The position numbers were made by a program, and so were the translations under genes. Positions 11,501 through 22,908 of a stretch of DNA of 64,000 bases are shown here, one piece after another. The notes beneath the pieces were generated by a model that worked only from the letters and a program-made list of their open reading frames with translations, searched no databases and was not told the origin of the DNA. Each line of letters opens with the position of its first letter. Within the stretch, counting starts at the first letter, position 1. Source of the stretch: Hybos culiciformis (Eukaryota > Arthropoda > Insecta > Diptera > Hybotidae); assembly GCA_964007475.1 (NCBI GenBank), contig OZ023273.1, forward strand, positions 62,196,108-62,260,107. Reading direction: 5' to 3'.

Positions 11501-14500
11501 GAAACAAATACAACCTAGTTTACCTATTTTTTATCATTAATTTTATTATAATTTTTTTGTTTTTTTAAAATTAATTATCCGAAAAGTAAGAATAATATTG
11601 TTTCTAAACTTATTTTTTTATTACTGTAATTATAATAATTAGAATTAAGAATAATTATTCTAATAATATTAAAATATAATTAAAAAAAAATATTAGTAAT
11701 TATGTTTAGAATATGAAATAGTTAAAATAATAAAATAAATAAAAAATAGCGTCATAATTTATATACAAAGAATAGTAATTAATAATTAACTTTATTAGAC
11801 TACATTAGATTGTATTCGAGAATTATTATATCTATAGCATTTTTCTATATTTTTTTATACACAAAAGCAAAAAAGTCGTTTATTTAATAAGATAATTAAA
11901 AAAAAATCACAAAATCGTTACACTACAAAAATTAAAATTAAAAAAATATAAATATTCACATTTAAAGAAGCTAAAATATTATGTAAGTCTCACTCGCAGC
12001 AGTGATTAACTATTACTGCTTTAATGAAATTTTAATAGAATTGGCTAAGAAGAACTTTAGTGAAGTGTGAGGTATTTTATTTATATTCTTAAGATTTGGA
12101 TAAAATTCAATAAACGCAAAAAAAGAAATGAAGATTTTCAGTTTTGAAAGTCTTATCGAGGGTTGAAAAAAAAATTTGGTTCAAGCTATTCGCCCTTAAT
12201 CAGACGATTCACTAAAATCCTACATTTGATACTAATCTAACACTAATCTCTAAAGCAACATTGGTAGATTATATTATTCCATTAATACCATTAATAGATT
12301 CAGAGAACATAAAAAAGACGAATAAAAATACAACTTAATAAAAAATTTAAATAAAAAATATATTTTGAAGAAGAATAGCTCAATTTCAAAGTAAAGAATT
12401 AATATCAAACTAATTATGTGTATTAGCTTTATCAGCAGTAAATCGCATATTTTTTAATTAATGTCTTAAAATTCTTCTATTTAATAGACGTATTAATATA
12501 TCGGAGTCTCTTCATCCCTTAAATTATTTTCACTTGAAGCTTATCAACTTATAACTATAATGTATTCATTGAGTGAAAAAAATACAAATACATTTTATGC
12601 TTTTGGCGCATATTTGATAATTCTAAATAGATTCATATTTTTCTGATTATGTACTAGTGTATTATGTCTGAATTTACTGATTTTGTAAATAAATCTTTTT
12701 TAGATACATTTGGAAAATTCCCCGATAGAAAAAAAAAACATCGTAATGTTATTAAAATATTTCACAATGCTATATATTTATAAATATTATGAATTAGATT
12801 AATTTTTTTTGCAAGTAGTTGAAAATTATTTATCATAACTTTTTTTTGCTGTACTGGTTTGTTTTTGTATAGTAATCAAATTTCTTTTCGATTGCTGTGC
12901 CATCATCGTAAAATTATTTTCACGTTGGGTTTGGAAAAGGTTAAAAGATTACAAAAATTTAACTAAAATTTATTTGCACACTTTTAAGGTTTTATCCATA
13001 TAAGTTTTTAAATTATGATTCTAGAAATTGTAGCTTAAATGTGAATGATATTTAATAACTGAAGATCTTAGTAATTGAATGTGCTAAGTGACGTTTTGTA
13101 AACAAAAAGATAGTTGAAATTTTAATATTAAACCTTTAATGTTAAGATATGATTTGGAATCGAATACAAACAAGATTCTAAAAATGAATCTAAGTTGGTT
13201 TGTGTACAAGAGAAAAATAAATAAATAAATAATTTTTTTTTTTCGTTAGGAAAATTGTAATAACATTTATGTTTTAATCTCACAAAATCAAACTCCTTAG
13301 AGTTTTCAAACTATTGTAATTTTAAAATATTTGAAATCTAAATTATTAAGTTAATTATTATCTGATAAGGTTTGACTGGTTTTTTGTACCTACTTGGCTC
13401 TCAGAATTTATCAATAATTTATTTGGCAGAATAAATGTTGGTAAAAATTCTCATTTTTTACTTTGTCCAAGAATTTTTAAATCCTGAGTTTATTACAAAA
13501 AAAAAATAATAATGTTAATAAAATAAAGTTTCGTTAACTACAAATTGTCAGAGGTTGAATTTTTAATAGTCAATCGAGTCAATCAAACTGATTAAAACAA
13601 TTAATAAATATTTTCGACTACTACCTGTTTTATATTACTAGTAAAATTTTTTGATTAGTCAATTATTAAAAAAAATGTTTAATCACCTAATTATTGGGTT
13701 CTAAAAATTATTATTTTTAAAAATAATAATTTTAGTTAACTTAAAAAAAAAAAAAATTTCAAAAAAACATTGTCAGGCTCGATTTTAAGTAAATGTAGGA
13801 TTTTTGTTTCAACCAAACAAAAAATAATTAGGTATAATCAGTAATAAATATTTTATTTCGGTTCTGTAAATCAAAGTAACTAAAAAAAAAAAAAAAAAAA
13901 GTAGTTATTAGTCGACTAATAAGGATAGTAACTTTTGATTTCAAGCTCTGCAATTTGTTTCTGGTGAGATAAGTAAAAATAAAAGCATAATGAATCACAA
14001 TAAGACTTATATGAGTTTTTTGATAAATAATCTTATTTCGCTTCAGTTTTAGATAAGAGCAATCACCATATTTTTTTTAAATTTTAATTTTTTTTTACCA
14101 GTTTATCATTGAAATTTTTTTTATTGAATGAAATTTGTAAAACGAAATGCATTAGGGAGTAAGAAGCATTTATAAAAAAATCTTTTATAATAAACTATTT
14201 TAATCTTTTTTAAGAATTATGGGAAGCACAAAAAAAAACAACAAATTCAAAATTATATTTGTACCATACCATCAAGAGTATACCATAATTTTTATTCGAA
14301 ATTTTACATTATTTGCTTTGATTGATTTCCTTTTGTGCTATTTTTGTGTGTATAAATTTATATTATGTATGTAATTGTATTATTCTAATTATCAAAAAAA
14401 AAATTATAACTGAAAAATTAAAGAGTGTTTACAATAATTTTACAAATTGTCTTTGATTTAAAAAAAAAACATTTATAGGGAAAATTTTTCATTTCAGATG

Positions 14501-15239
14501 CAAATTTTTAGACCACTATGCATTATCGCACTACAACAGCAAATTCGTACTATTTATTGAATCAAAAAAATAATTTATTGTTTGAACAATGTACTCCTAC
14601 ATCTCATCGTAACGAAAGTATAAGTAGATTAATAAAAAAAATTGGCTACAATGTTTATATAAATAAACCTAATTTTTAGGTTTTTATTTATTTTTACACG
14701 ACCGTAAATTTTTTATCGTATAGCTTAAAACAAGCTCATTTATAAAGTTACATAATTATAAAAATTGCATTACAGTTATTAAATGAACGAACTCCTTAAT
14801 TTTTATAAGAAAGATAGTTATGATGCCCGAAACCAATATTTACACTTAATTCTTAGATAATATTTTTTTTATTTTTGAGAATTTTACTTCTTTATTAGTT
14901 TATTATGAATTACGACCACAAGTAGAATCTTATGAGAAAAATCTTGTTCTCAAAATATATGAAACTATTTTGAAGAAACCAAATGAATTCCAAACTTCAT
15001 TCGAAAGGAAAGTAGAATAAGATTTTCGTTAGATTTCAATCATAATTCGATTATTTGTCATTGGTAATTTTTGAGAGAAATTAACAATAATGCTTTGATT
15101 CTAATCTTAGATTTTAGATTTAAAAACAATAATTTTTAATTCATTGTGGTGCGTGTTAAAGTCAGATTAAAAAGTTAGACTTCTAAAATGTTCAATATCT
15201 GCCGAATTTGTGGCAATAAAAGCAAGCTCAATGAGTGTT
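11501..15239. other. 3' UTR of Akt then AT-rich intergenic DNA
   Basis: The first few hundred bases are probably the Akt 3' UTR. The rest has no ORF with recognisable domains and no tRNA-like or MITE-like structure that I can support. A small perfect hairpin (AAAATTATTATTTTT facing its complement) sits at about 13707-13736, and a poly-A run at about 13880-13900. Confidence 0.45.
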
Positions 15240-16085
15240 TTTTTTTATTTTATTTTTATTTTTTATTTTTATTTTTTAACAGCTAACAGTTTAATATTAA
15301 ACTAATTATAAGCTATTTGGAATTTACATTTTACAAAAGTTTTGGTATATAAAAGTAAGCTAAGGACTAATTATAAAATTTACAAACTATAGATAATATT
15401 TATAAAAGATTGTTTAAAAAATTCAAAAAATAAACAAATTTAAAGAATCAAGTCAAAACAAAAAAAAAATTCATAGTTTGACTAAATTCAAGTAAAGAAT
15501 ATTACTTCAAATACTTAGATAACATTAACATTTAAAACTATGAGAACCTAACCAATTAACTACATTTTTGGGTTTAACTACATTTTTGAGACCTAATGTA
15601 TTATTATCAGAAACATCAACTACAGAATTAAAAAATTCGTTGTGACTCACTCAATTGAATTCTTATAATTGGGCTCTTTGCCACTAAGTTTGTCCTTGAA
15701 TGAGGGAGAGAGAACGTTAAATTTAATCTAGTTGGTCTGGTGGGATTATAAAAATTCAAATTTTGGTAGAGACTAGGAACAGAAAAGTCAATCCAGAAGT
15801 TATTTTAATTAAAAATAATTCATCTAATGTAAGCCTTTTTTGACAAAATGACACCATATTCAGGGTGTGAAGTCTATCGCTGTATGTAATTATCTTCTTG
15901 TAGACCAAATTTAAAAAATAAGAATCTAGTGAATTTTCTTTGGATTCTTTCAACTTTAGATTTGTACACATTATAAAAAGGGTTCCAAATGACAGATCCA
16001 TATTCAAGAACACTCCGAATTAATGAGTAATACAAATATATGAAGGTGGATAACGATTTAAATTTTTTAAACAAAAACAAAATAA
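15240..16085 (-). mobile_element. 3' end of a Jockey/CR1-like non-LTR retrotransposon, decayed
   Basis: On the minus strand, 16080 down to about 15600 encodes the C-terminal thumb/tail of a non-LTR reverse transcriptase. The motif SLIRSVLEYGSVIWNPFYN is followed by KVERIQRKFTRFL, then in a shifted frame RLHTLNMVSFCQKRLTLDE. Traces further on resemble RTNLVAKSPIIRI. The catalytic domain is absent (5' truncation) and at least one frameshift near 15880 plus stops break the frame. An A-rich pentamer tail, (AAAAT)n on the minus strand, occupies about 15240-15281 and fits a retrotransposon 3' end. The exact 5' limit and target duplication are unclear. Confidence 0.8.
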
Positions 16086-16278
16086 TGATTCCTATGGTAT
16101 TATAAAGTAAATAAAGTTTTCACACATAGATATGAGCTTATTTTTTATATCCGAATAGCCAAACAGTCAGGAATTCGATCTTATTTTTTCAGAAAAATTG
16201 AAATGATCAAAACTAAGAATGAGCTAATGGTTAATGTGATGATGATCAGACGAGAGGTTGATTGCTGTCAGTACACAG

Positions 16279-17106
16279 TAGGGTTTCTGAAACGGTTTAA
16301 ACCGAAACCGAAACCGCGGTTTACGGCATCAAAAACCGAAACCGAAACCGCAGAATTATTTTTGCGGTTTTCTTTACGCTAAACTGCAAAAATTAAATTC
16401 CGAAATTAGTCGAAAATTCTTAGTATCAATATAAAATCGAATTGAACAAAGAAGAAATAAAAATTTAATTAATTTGGCTAAATTCATCCTGACTCCAACT
16501 CTTCAATCATCGAAACAAATTTTAAGTTATGCAAGTGAGATGCTGAAAACATTATATCCACGTGACTCTGAAAGAGCTGAAATTTCACTCGAAGATTTGG
16601 ATGAAAATGATGATTGTATTGAAAATCGAATTCCAGATGAGCACTCATTAAAAGATGAGTTAAATATAGCAATTGAGAAAGCTTTATTGGAACCAGAACC
16701 AAAATGTGATTTTGATATCTTGAAGAAACAGTTCGCTTTGTATAAAAGAACCAATAATAAAACCAAAAATATAACTCTTTTGTACAATGCAATAAAAACA
16801 ATCAAACCTACGTCTACAGAAAGTGAAAGAGCTTTCTCAATAGCTGCAAACTTTTGTACAAAAATAAGATCTAGACTGTCCGATGCTTCTTTGAATGCGC
16901 TAACCTTTTTAAAATTTCATTACTTAAATAATAATAATTAAACTATTTTGATTCAATAAAACTCATTAAAAATTAATATTTAGTTATTTTTATTTATTAT
17001 TCAATTATATTTTTTGGAAACCGCATAAACCGCAAAAACCGGGGTTATAAATTATCACAAAACCGAAAACCGCGGTTTCAAATAATGCGGTTTTTCAGAA
17101 ACCCTA
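16279..17106 (+). mobile_element. Non-autonomous hAT transposon, 828 bp, inside the non-LTR element
   Basis: The terminal inverted repeats TAGGGTTTCTGAAA / TTTCAGAAACCCTA are perfect, and the 8-bp target duplication GTACACAG (16271-16278 and 17107-17114) is also perfect; both fit hAT elements. Both subterminal regions are packed with AACCG/CGGTT motifs (about 16293-16380 and 17020-17095), probable transposase-binding sites. The interior keeps only the C-terminal part of a transposase. The insertion splits the endonuclease region of the surrounding retrotransposon and is therefore younger. Confidence 0.94.
16474..16941 (+). pseudogene. hAT transposase C-terminal remnant (dimerisation domain)
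   Basis: The 155-codon open frame has an acidic linker and then the hAT dimerisation signature near its end. STESERAFSIAANFCTKIRS is followed by RLSDASLNALTFLKFHY (about residues 112-150). A full hAT transposase is roughly 500-700 residues, so the BED zinc finger and most of the RNase H-like catalytic core are missing and the product cannot transpose by itself. The frame has stayed open since insertion; expression as a small domain protein is possible but unsupported. The start codon is uncertain because the frame opens to TTG at 16474. Confidence 0.85.
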
Positions 17107-17131
17107 GTACACAGGGCATTTCCAAAATTGA

Positions 17132-18388
17132 AAGGTCAGTGAAGAAGCCACATTCTATGACCACCAATGGATAATGTTTGAGATTAAATTGAAACAAAAA
17201 GAGACAAACCCCTTTCGGAATCCTAGAAGGACCAAATGGGACCTTTATAGGCAACTTCTGAGGGAGAACGTCCGGAACCTCACCCTTTGTCTGAACGACC
17301 ATGAGGGTTTGGATCTGGCGGTAGAAAAACTCTCAAAAGTTGTGACGAACGCCTACGAAGGCGCCTGTCCAGTCACAGAGAAGAAAAGCAAATATTATCC
17401 AAAATGGATGAATATGGAACTAGTAGCACTTACAAAAAAAGAAAACTAGGAGGCCTTTAAATAATAAATTCTCGAATATGGGGGACTCCCTAAAAAACTA
17501 AGGTTGGGTGGGCAGTATCCTCCTTTGATCGGTTTAAATCACTGGGAACGGACGTAATATACCCATGCCTCATACAGGAGGGATTCTGTATCCTGGGGTA
17601 ATGTTGAGTAAGATCTTCAATGCAAGTCTTACGATGGCGTACATCCCGGTTATCTAGAGGGAATCTAAGGTGACTTTCATTCCCAAACCGGGGAAAGGAA
17701 GCTACGAGAAAGCTAACGCGTATCGACCGATAAGCCTCACCTCTTTCATGCTAAAGAGTATGGAGAGGCTGGTGGATTATCATCTGAGACGGGAGATTAA
17801 CAGCCGTGTATTGGCTCGGAGCCAACACGCGTATATCAAGGGAAGATCCGTGAATACGGCACTACATCAAGTGGTGCGTACCATAGAAACAACCCTTGAA
17901 AGAAAAGAAATGGCGCTGGGATTTTTTGTTGACATCGAAGGCGCCTTCAACAACATAGACTGTAACTACGTACTAGAAAATCTAACCAGTATGGGTACAG
18001 ACCACACTTTGAGGACCTATTGGGCTTGTAGATCGGCCATTGGTAAGACCTGGGGTCTTTCCCCGAAGATTGTGAACTGGATCTAAACCTGTGTCATAAG
18101 ACCCATGGTCGCGTATGGGGCACTGGTACGGTGGCCAGCCACAAAGAAAAAGAAAGTGACTAAACTTTTGGACCAAACTCAGAGATCAGCCTTTCTGGGA
18201 ATAACTGGAGCGGCAAGATCGACGGCGACCAGATCGCTTGAGACAATTCTAGAATTGAAACCACTAACCCTACATGTACAGATAGCAGCTATGAACACGA
18301 TAGCAAGGCTATGCATGATAGGGCAAAGGAGGACAGGGGAAAATCTCACACCGCATGAAAGGGTGAGACTTCTCCGAGGGCATAAGAA
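17132..18388 (+). pseudogene. Non-LTR endonuclease end plus reverse transcriptase remnant
   Basis: 17132-17449 reads KVSEEATFYDHQWIMFEIK, the conserved end of an AP-like endonuclease and the EN-RT linker. 17670-18086 carries RT motifs: TFIPKPGK, YRPISLTSF.LK..ERL, QHAYIKGRS, and LGFFVDIEGAFNN with the first catalytic Asp. The sequence then jumps from VLENLTSMGTDHTL to the thumb (WGLSPKIVNWI, stop, TCVIRPMVAYGA), so the block with the YADD motif is deleted. In-frame stops replace expected Trp codons (TGA at 17129, TAG in the ..PVI*RESKVTFIP stretch) and TAA sits at 18084-18086. The reading frame shifts between 17449 and 17670. Confidence 0.88.
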
Positions 18389-19303
18389 ATGAGCTATTTG
18401 CGGAAATCCCTTGGGATAAGATCGCAGGAACACAACGTGAATAAACTATTCAGGGTTGTGGTGAACCAAACGCGACAAGAGATCCCAGAGGGAACCCTAG
18501 AAATATTCACAGGCGGATCCAAGAGAGAGGGACACTGTGGACTGGGGGTTTACTGTCCGGAACTTGACATATCTTATGCTGCCGACATTGATGGCTGCGC
18601 CTTGGTTGTTCAAACCGAGACTATGGTCATAATGACGGCAGCTGGGATATTAAAGGATAAGGAGATAAAAGGAAGAGAGATAAGGATTTACTCAGACAGC
18701 AAAAATGCCCTAAGCATCCTTACCAAAACACAGGTAAGGTCTAGGACAGTTGTGGAATGTCTGAGGGCACTTGAAGATATATGTCTTGAAAATCGAGTGG
18801 CCATTATATGGATTAAAGGCCATTCGGACGTAGAGGGAAATATGAGAGCCGACAGTCTTGCGAGGTTTGGAAACGGGGGCTCCTCGGGACTAGAAGCCAG
18901 AATAGACAGTGAGGGCTGGGAAAAACACAGAGAAATCTGGCGGCAAACGGAGGGAAACAAAACCACCAAAAAGGTTTGGGAAAATTTGGATAGAGAAAAG
19001 TCTAAACAGATTTTAAACCTTGATAGGAATAATCTGCGACTTTTCACTGGTATATGTACAGGGCACTTCTTCAGGAACCACGAGTTCCGAATAGGGAGGG
19101 TCGATACGGGAATATGCAGGGGTTGTGGAGAAGAACCCGAAACTACACCTCACGTGCTCTGCCAATGTCCAACGATTCGGATTAGGAGAGTAAGGATGTT
19201 GGGGGGTTATTTTTTGCAGGACCTTGAGGACCTGCAAGGACATAAGCCAAGGGACTTAATTAGGTTTGTGAAAGGGGTGAGTTGGCTCGATGGGGAATTA
19301 TAG
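18389..19303 (+). pseudogene. Non-LTR RNase H domain and C-terminal zinc knuckle
   Basis: This is the distal part of the same retrotransposon ORF2, one frame away from the upstream RT frame. RNase H motifs: LEIFTGGSKREGHCGLGVY near residue 39, QTE, IYSDSKNAL, WIKGHSDVEGN and RADSLARFG near residues 95-160. The first catalytic Asp of the usual TDGS motif is Gly here (TGGS), so activity is probably lost. A C-terminal zinc-binding motif CRGCGEEPETTPHVLCQCP follows. The 304-codon frame is long but is residual transposon sequence; TAG at 19301-19303 ends it. Confidence 0.88.
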
Positions 19304-19376
19304 GCCAATCGGGTAGGGCAGGACAACGGGTAAATTACCTAGGTGCAAGGAGATCTTGGTATTTCCGACAAGCTAC

Positions 19377-19398
19377 AACCTAACCTAACCTAACCTAA
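19377..19398 (+). repeat. Telomere-like (AACCT)4 tail of the non-LTR element
   Basis: Four AACCT units plus AA stand exactly at the 3' end of the retrotransposon, abutting the target duplication. On the other strand this is TTAGG, the canonical insect telomere repeat. The left flank of the insertion shows no such repeat, so the array belongs to the element rather than the target. Confidence 0.85.
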
Positions 19399-19406
19399 TG
19401 GTTAAT

Positions 19407-20292
19407 AAAGTTTATTGTAAAAAAAAAAGTTTAAGATCATCACCACTATTCATTTTAATTTTCGTGCTTTTGGATCCAGCCAGACAACAATGAAAAAAAA
19501 TTATGATATTAAAATGTACCATAAAGCTCTCTTTACATCTGGAAAGTAAATCGGGCAATTAAACTGAATTAAGCAAGTAAAATTGTTCTTACTTGACCAG
19601 TTTACTTGCCGGATAAAAACGATCGTAACAAAATTTAAAAACTTTAATTTTCTTGAAATTAATTGTTATTTTATTGGTCTTGTTATAAGATTTCTTTGTC
19701 ATTTTTATTATTAGTCCACCTAGAAATAAGCTAAATAAGTTTGTACATATTTATATTGTAAGACCATCATAGAATTTCGACATATAATAAAATAACTTAC
19801 CTTCCTAATTTTTTGAAAACGTTTTAATCCTAGACTTTCTCATAATCCAATATTTTAAATTTTACAATATTGTGTTTTTCAAACTAGAAATTTTCTTTAA
19901 ATTTAACAACTTTAATATTAGAAATAAGCATAGACTTCAAATTTAAAAGCGGAAGATCCAAATTATTAATTTTAGTAATTTTTTCAAAGTAAATACTTAC
20001 AAATGTACGCGAAAAAATTTATATGTAAATTTATTTTTAATTTTACATGACATATGAATTAAATTTTTTTTTGCGATTAGTAAAGTTGGATGAGGAAATT
20101 TGGAATTAATTGTGGATATAAGTTCTTGAGACTAACTTTATTTTAATCTGGATTTGCATCAATCTTAAAAAGTGTGAAGAATTCACCCGGTTTTGTTGGA
20201 ATCCTCGTCAGAGACATTGTCATGCTTTCAGAATTAATAATCCCTTTAATAGTCTGCCAGAGTTGTGATGTTAGATTAGTTTAAAGATCTAA
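19407..20292. other. AT-rich intergenic DNA, no gene seen
   Basis: No credible reading frame or repeat boundary. The last 100 bp may belong to the degraded retrotransposon that follows. Confidence 0.45.
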
Positions 20293-20520
20293 TGCCAAAC
20301 ACGTACCGCTTCAACGTCACACCCATATTTCGTCAAAATTCCCAGATGTGATAGAACGAGCTTTGGAGATTCGTTTTCAATTCGCACCTCGAAAATGTGG
20401 AATGCTCTCCCTTCAAAATTGTTCCCTACAGCTGGCGGACGTTTGATTTACGACTTTCGCCGATTTAAGAAGAGTGTAAATGATTACCTACTGACTGTCC
20501 CACTTTTCAATCCCGTCTAA
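20293..20520 (+). pseudogene. C-terminal tail of a second non-LTR reverse transcriptase
   Basis: A 75-codon open stretch (TGC at 20293, stop TAA 20518-20520) encodes a typical post-RT tail. HPYFVKIPRCDRTSFGDSF is followed by IRTSKMWNALPSKLFPT and FRRFKKSVNDYLL. This pattern (RT..F..SF..R..R.WN.LP...F......F K..V..YL) is common at the C-terminus of Jockey/CR1-type ORF2 proteins. There is no ATG and nothing upstream of the tail is recognisable, so this is a 5'-truncated or eroded remnant unrelated in sequence to the one at 17132-19303. Confidence 0.75.
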
Positions 20521-22908
20521 ACTTCCTGTCCCCATTATCAAATCCATACTTCTTTAAGTATAAAAGGTATCCCATCAAGTGATTTGGTAATTTTAATAAA
20601 AAAAAAAAAAATCGATCGTTATTCATAACCATAACAAACCTTGCGCGCCAAAAAATAAATGGTCGAAAAAAGTTAAATGAATGTGAAATAGCCATAAAAC
20701 CAGGTAGAATAATGATAAATTAATATAAGTCTAAGTCTTATATCTTAATGTTATTGATCACATAAATAAACTTCACTGAAAAACTGACGATTTTTTTTTT
20801 GTTTAAAAATTATAAGTACCTACCATAGTGGAACGAACTATGTCCTTTCAGTTCATATTAAATTGAATAATTAAAGTTAACACTTCTTTATGTACTCCAA
20901 ACTAAACTATTGAACAGAAAAAAAATAATTTATCATTTTTATTTTTCGATTTTATTAAATATAACTTTTTCAATTTATAATTTTAATGTATCATCTTTTT
21001 TCTTGTAAAATATTTTTTTTTAAGAAAAATTTTTAATAAAATAAAATATATTTTTTAATTATGGTTTTAGACAAAAAAAAAAAAAACATAATACATTCAA
21101 ATTAAAGAAAAAAGGTAATTGAACCTTCAATTTAATTTAATTTTTTACTTAAAATATAAATAATTTACTAAAAAATATATAAAAATACAAACAATTTTCT
21201 TATTTAAATGTTTAAAAACTAAAAAAAATTGTCAACTTGTTAAAAAAAAAAAAATAAGTAAATAATTTTTTTTATAAAATTCCGTCTTATAATTTTTTAA
21301 TATCTAAAAATAATAAATATAGGAAATAATTGCTAGAATTAACGTTTTTTTTAAATAAGCTTTACAAAAATTTCTAGCAAAATCAGCCAAATACTATAAT
21401 GTTACTTTGATGCACTTTTTGTTACAAAAAAGTATGACAATAGTATAAACAAAAATATCTAGTTCCCGCATCATAGGAACAAAAAACAGAAAATAAGGTA
21501 ATAAAGCAGAGAGTAAACATTCAGTATTATAACGAGTCAATCTGTTAACTTTACTTTAACAATGATTTCGGCTTGTGATTAAAAATGATTTTATTTTTTT
21601 TTTAATTTGATCTTCTTCCGTCTAGAACTAGATGTTATCTAGCTAAAATTCCTGTTCCGAAATCATTGGTGAGTACAAATTAAATAAAATATACTGGAAA
21701 ATGTACATTACATTAGATTAAAACATAAGTTTCCGAAAGAAATGTTTACAATCTTTTTTATTATAACAAAAAAAAAAAAGATTTTTAATTTTACTTATAA
21801 TTAAAATTTTAATCTTCTAAGCATTGAATACCCTGTTTAAAAAGAACTTATATGTTTGAATGTTTGAAAGATTAAATGGTTTGAATTAAATTTTCCGTAG
21901 CAAATAATTCGTGTTTAAGTTCCTAAATTTTATTTATGTCAAGGCTTTTTCTGAAGATTTTTCATTGAAATCTGTATACGGTACGACCAACATTATTTTG
22001 TTTGAAATAGTCGATTTCAAAAAGATAAAATTATTAAATAAATAATACCACATTATTGTATCATTGAAGCTCTTAATAAATGCATTATATTTTATTTACG
22101 TATGTTTTGTTTCCTCTTACAAAACAAGAAAAAAGTTTCGGAACTTTTAATTCTCTGACAGATTTCGAGAATTTATTTATATTATTCAATTAAATATTTA
22201 TAAATGTACCGGCTATTTATCTAAATATAACCAAAATTAATATCATATAAAACCAAAGTTAATATCAAGAGTAATAATCTTTTTCCCAATTTAATTACAA
22301 AATAATGTATTAATTATTGAAACGAGAAGCACTAAAAATTCAAAAATACTATTTATAACATCACCTTTAGAGAGATACATTAATAACGCAGAAAGTCCGT
22401 AAAAATACGGGATTGAAAATAAAACGTGATAGTTTGTACATACATTACATACTTTGTTTCATTAGGTAAGAACATAATTTTGAAATCATTAGAGGCACCC
22501 ATTACCTCGAGCTTTATAATGTCAACAAATTTTACTAAAATCATTTTCAAAATCTGCCTAGATCACGAAACTTATTTTATACTTCACTTTACACTTTCTT
22601 AATTTTTTATAGGAAAAATAAAATCGTAGCAGAAAAATTATTAGATTATAAAATTAAACGTAAATATATCAACTAAATGCATAAATTTTTTTTTTTTCCG
22701 AAACCAAAGTCTAGAAATGAGCATAAAACTATAATACATCTGAACTAATTTATCATTTTCGATTTTTATGTACATGTATTTGTTATACGGATTATACAAT
22801 TGTATGAATTAATACAAATTTTGATACAGTCGCATTCTTATGGGAGAACGAAAAAATTCTAAACACAAATCAAAATTAGACAAAAGCGCCATGATGCAAT
22901 TTTTTCTA
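20521..22908. other. AT-rich intergenic DNA, no gene seen
   Basis: No supported gene. Dominated by poly-A/T tracts. The first bases may be the 3' UTR of the retrotransposon remnant. Confidence 0.45.

Larger units (their letters stand above)
16224..19406 (+). mobile_element. 5'-truncated R1/I-like non-LTR retrotransposon with (AACCT)n tail, interrupted by hAT element
   Basis: The unit is bounded by a 12-bp direct repeat CTAATGGTTAAT (16224-16235 and 19395-19406), read as the target-site duplication. The first three bases could belong to the tail. From the left end it contains the last part of an endonuclease domain (KVSEEATFYDH, FEIKLK), a reverse transcriptase, an RNase H domain and a C-terminal zinc knuckle. 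The 3' UTR runs from 19304 and ends in four AACCT units (19377-19396). GC content is visibly higher than the surroundings. It is dead: truncated at the 5' end, frameshifted, with stops, and interrupted at 16279-17106. Confidence 0.9.

Noticed and set aside
19377..19398. True interstitial telomere array
   Set aside because: Only four units, located exactly at a retrotransposon 3' end inside its target duplication, so it is the element's tail.
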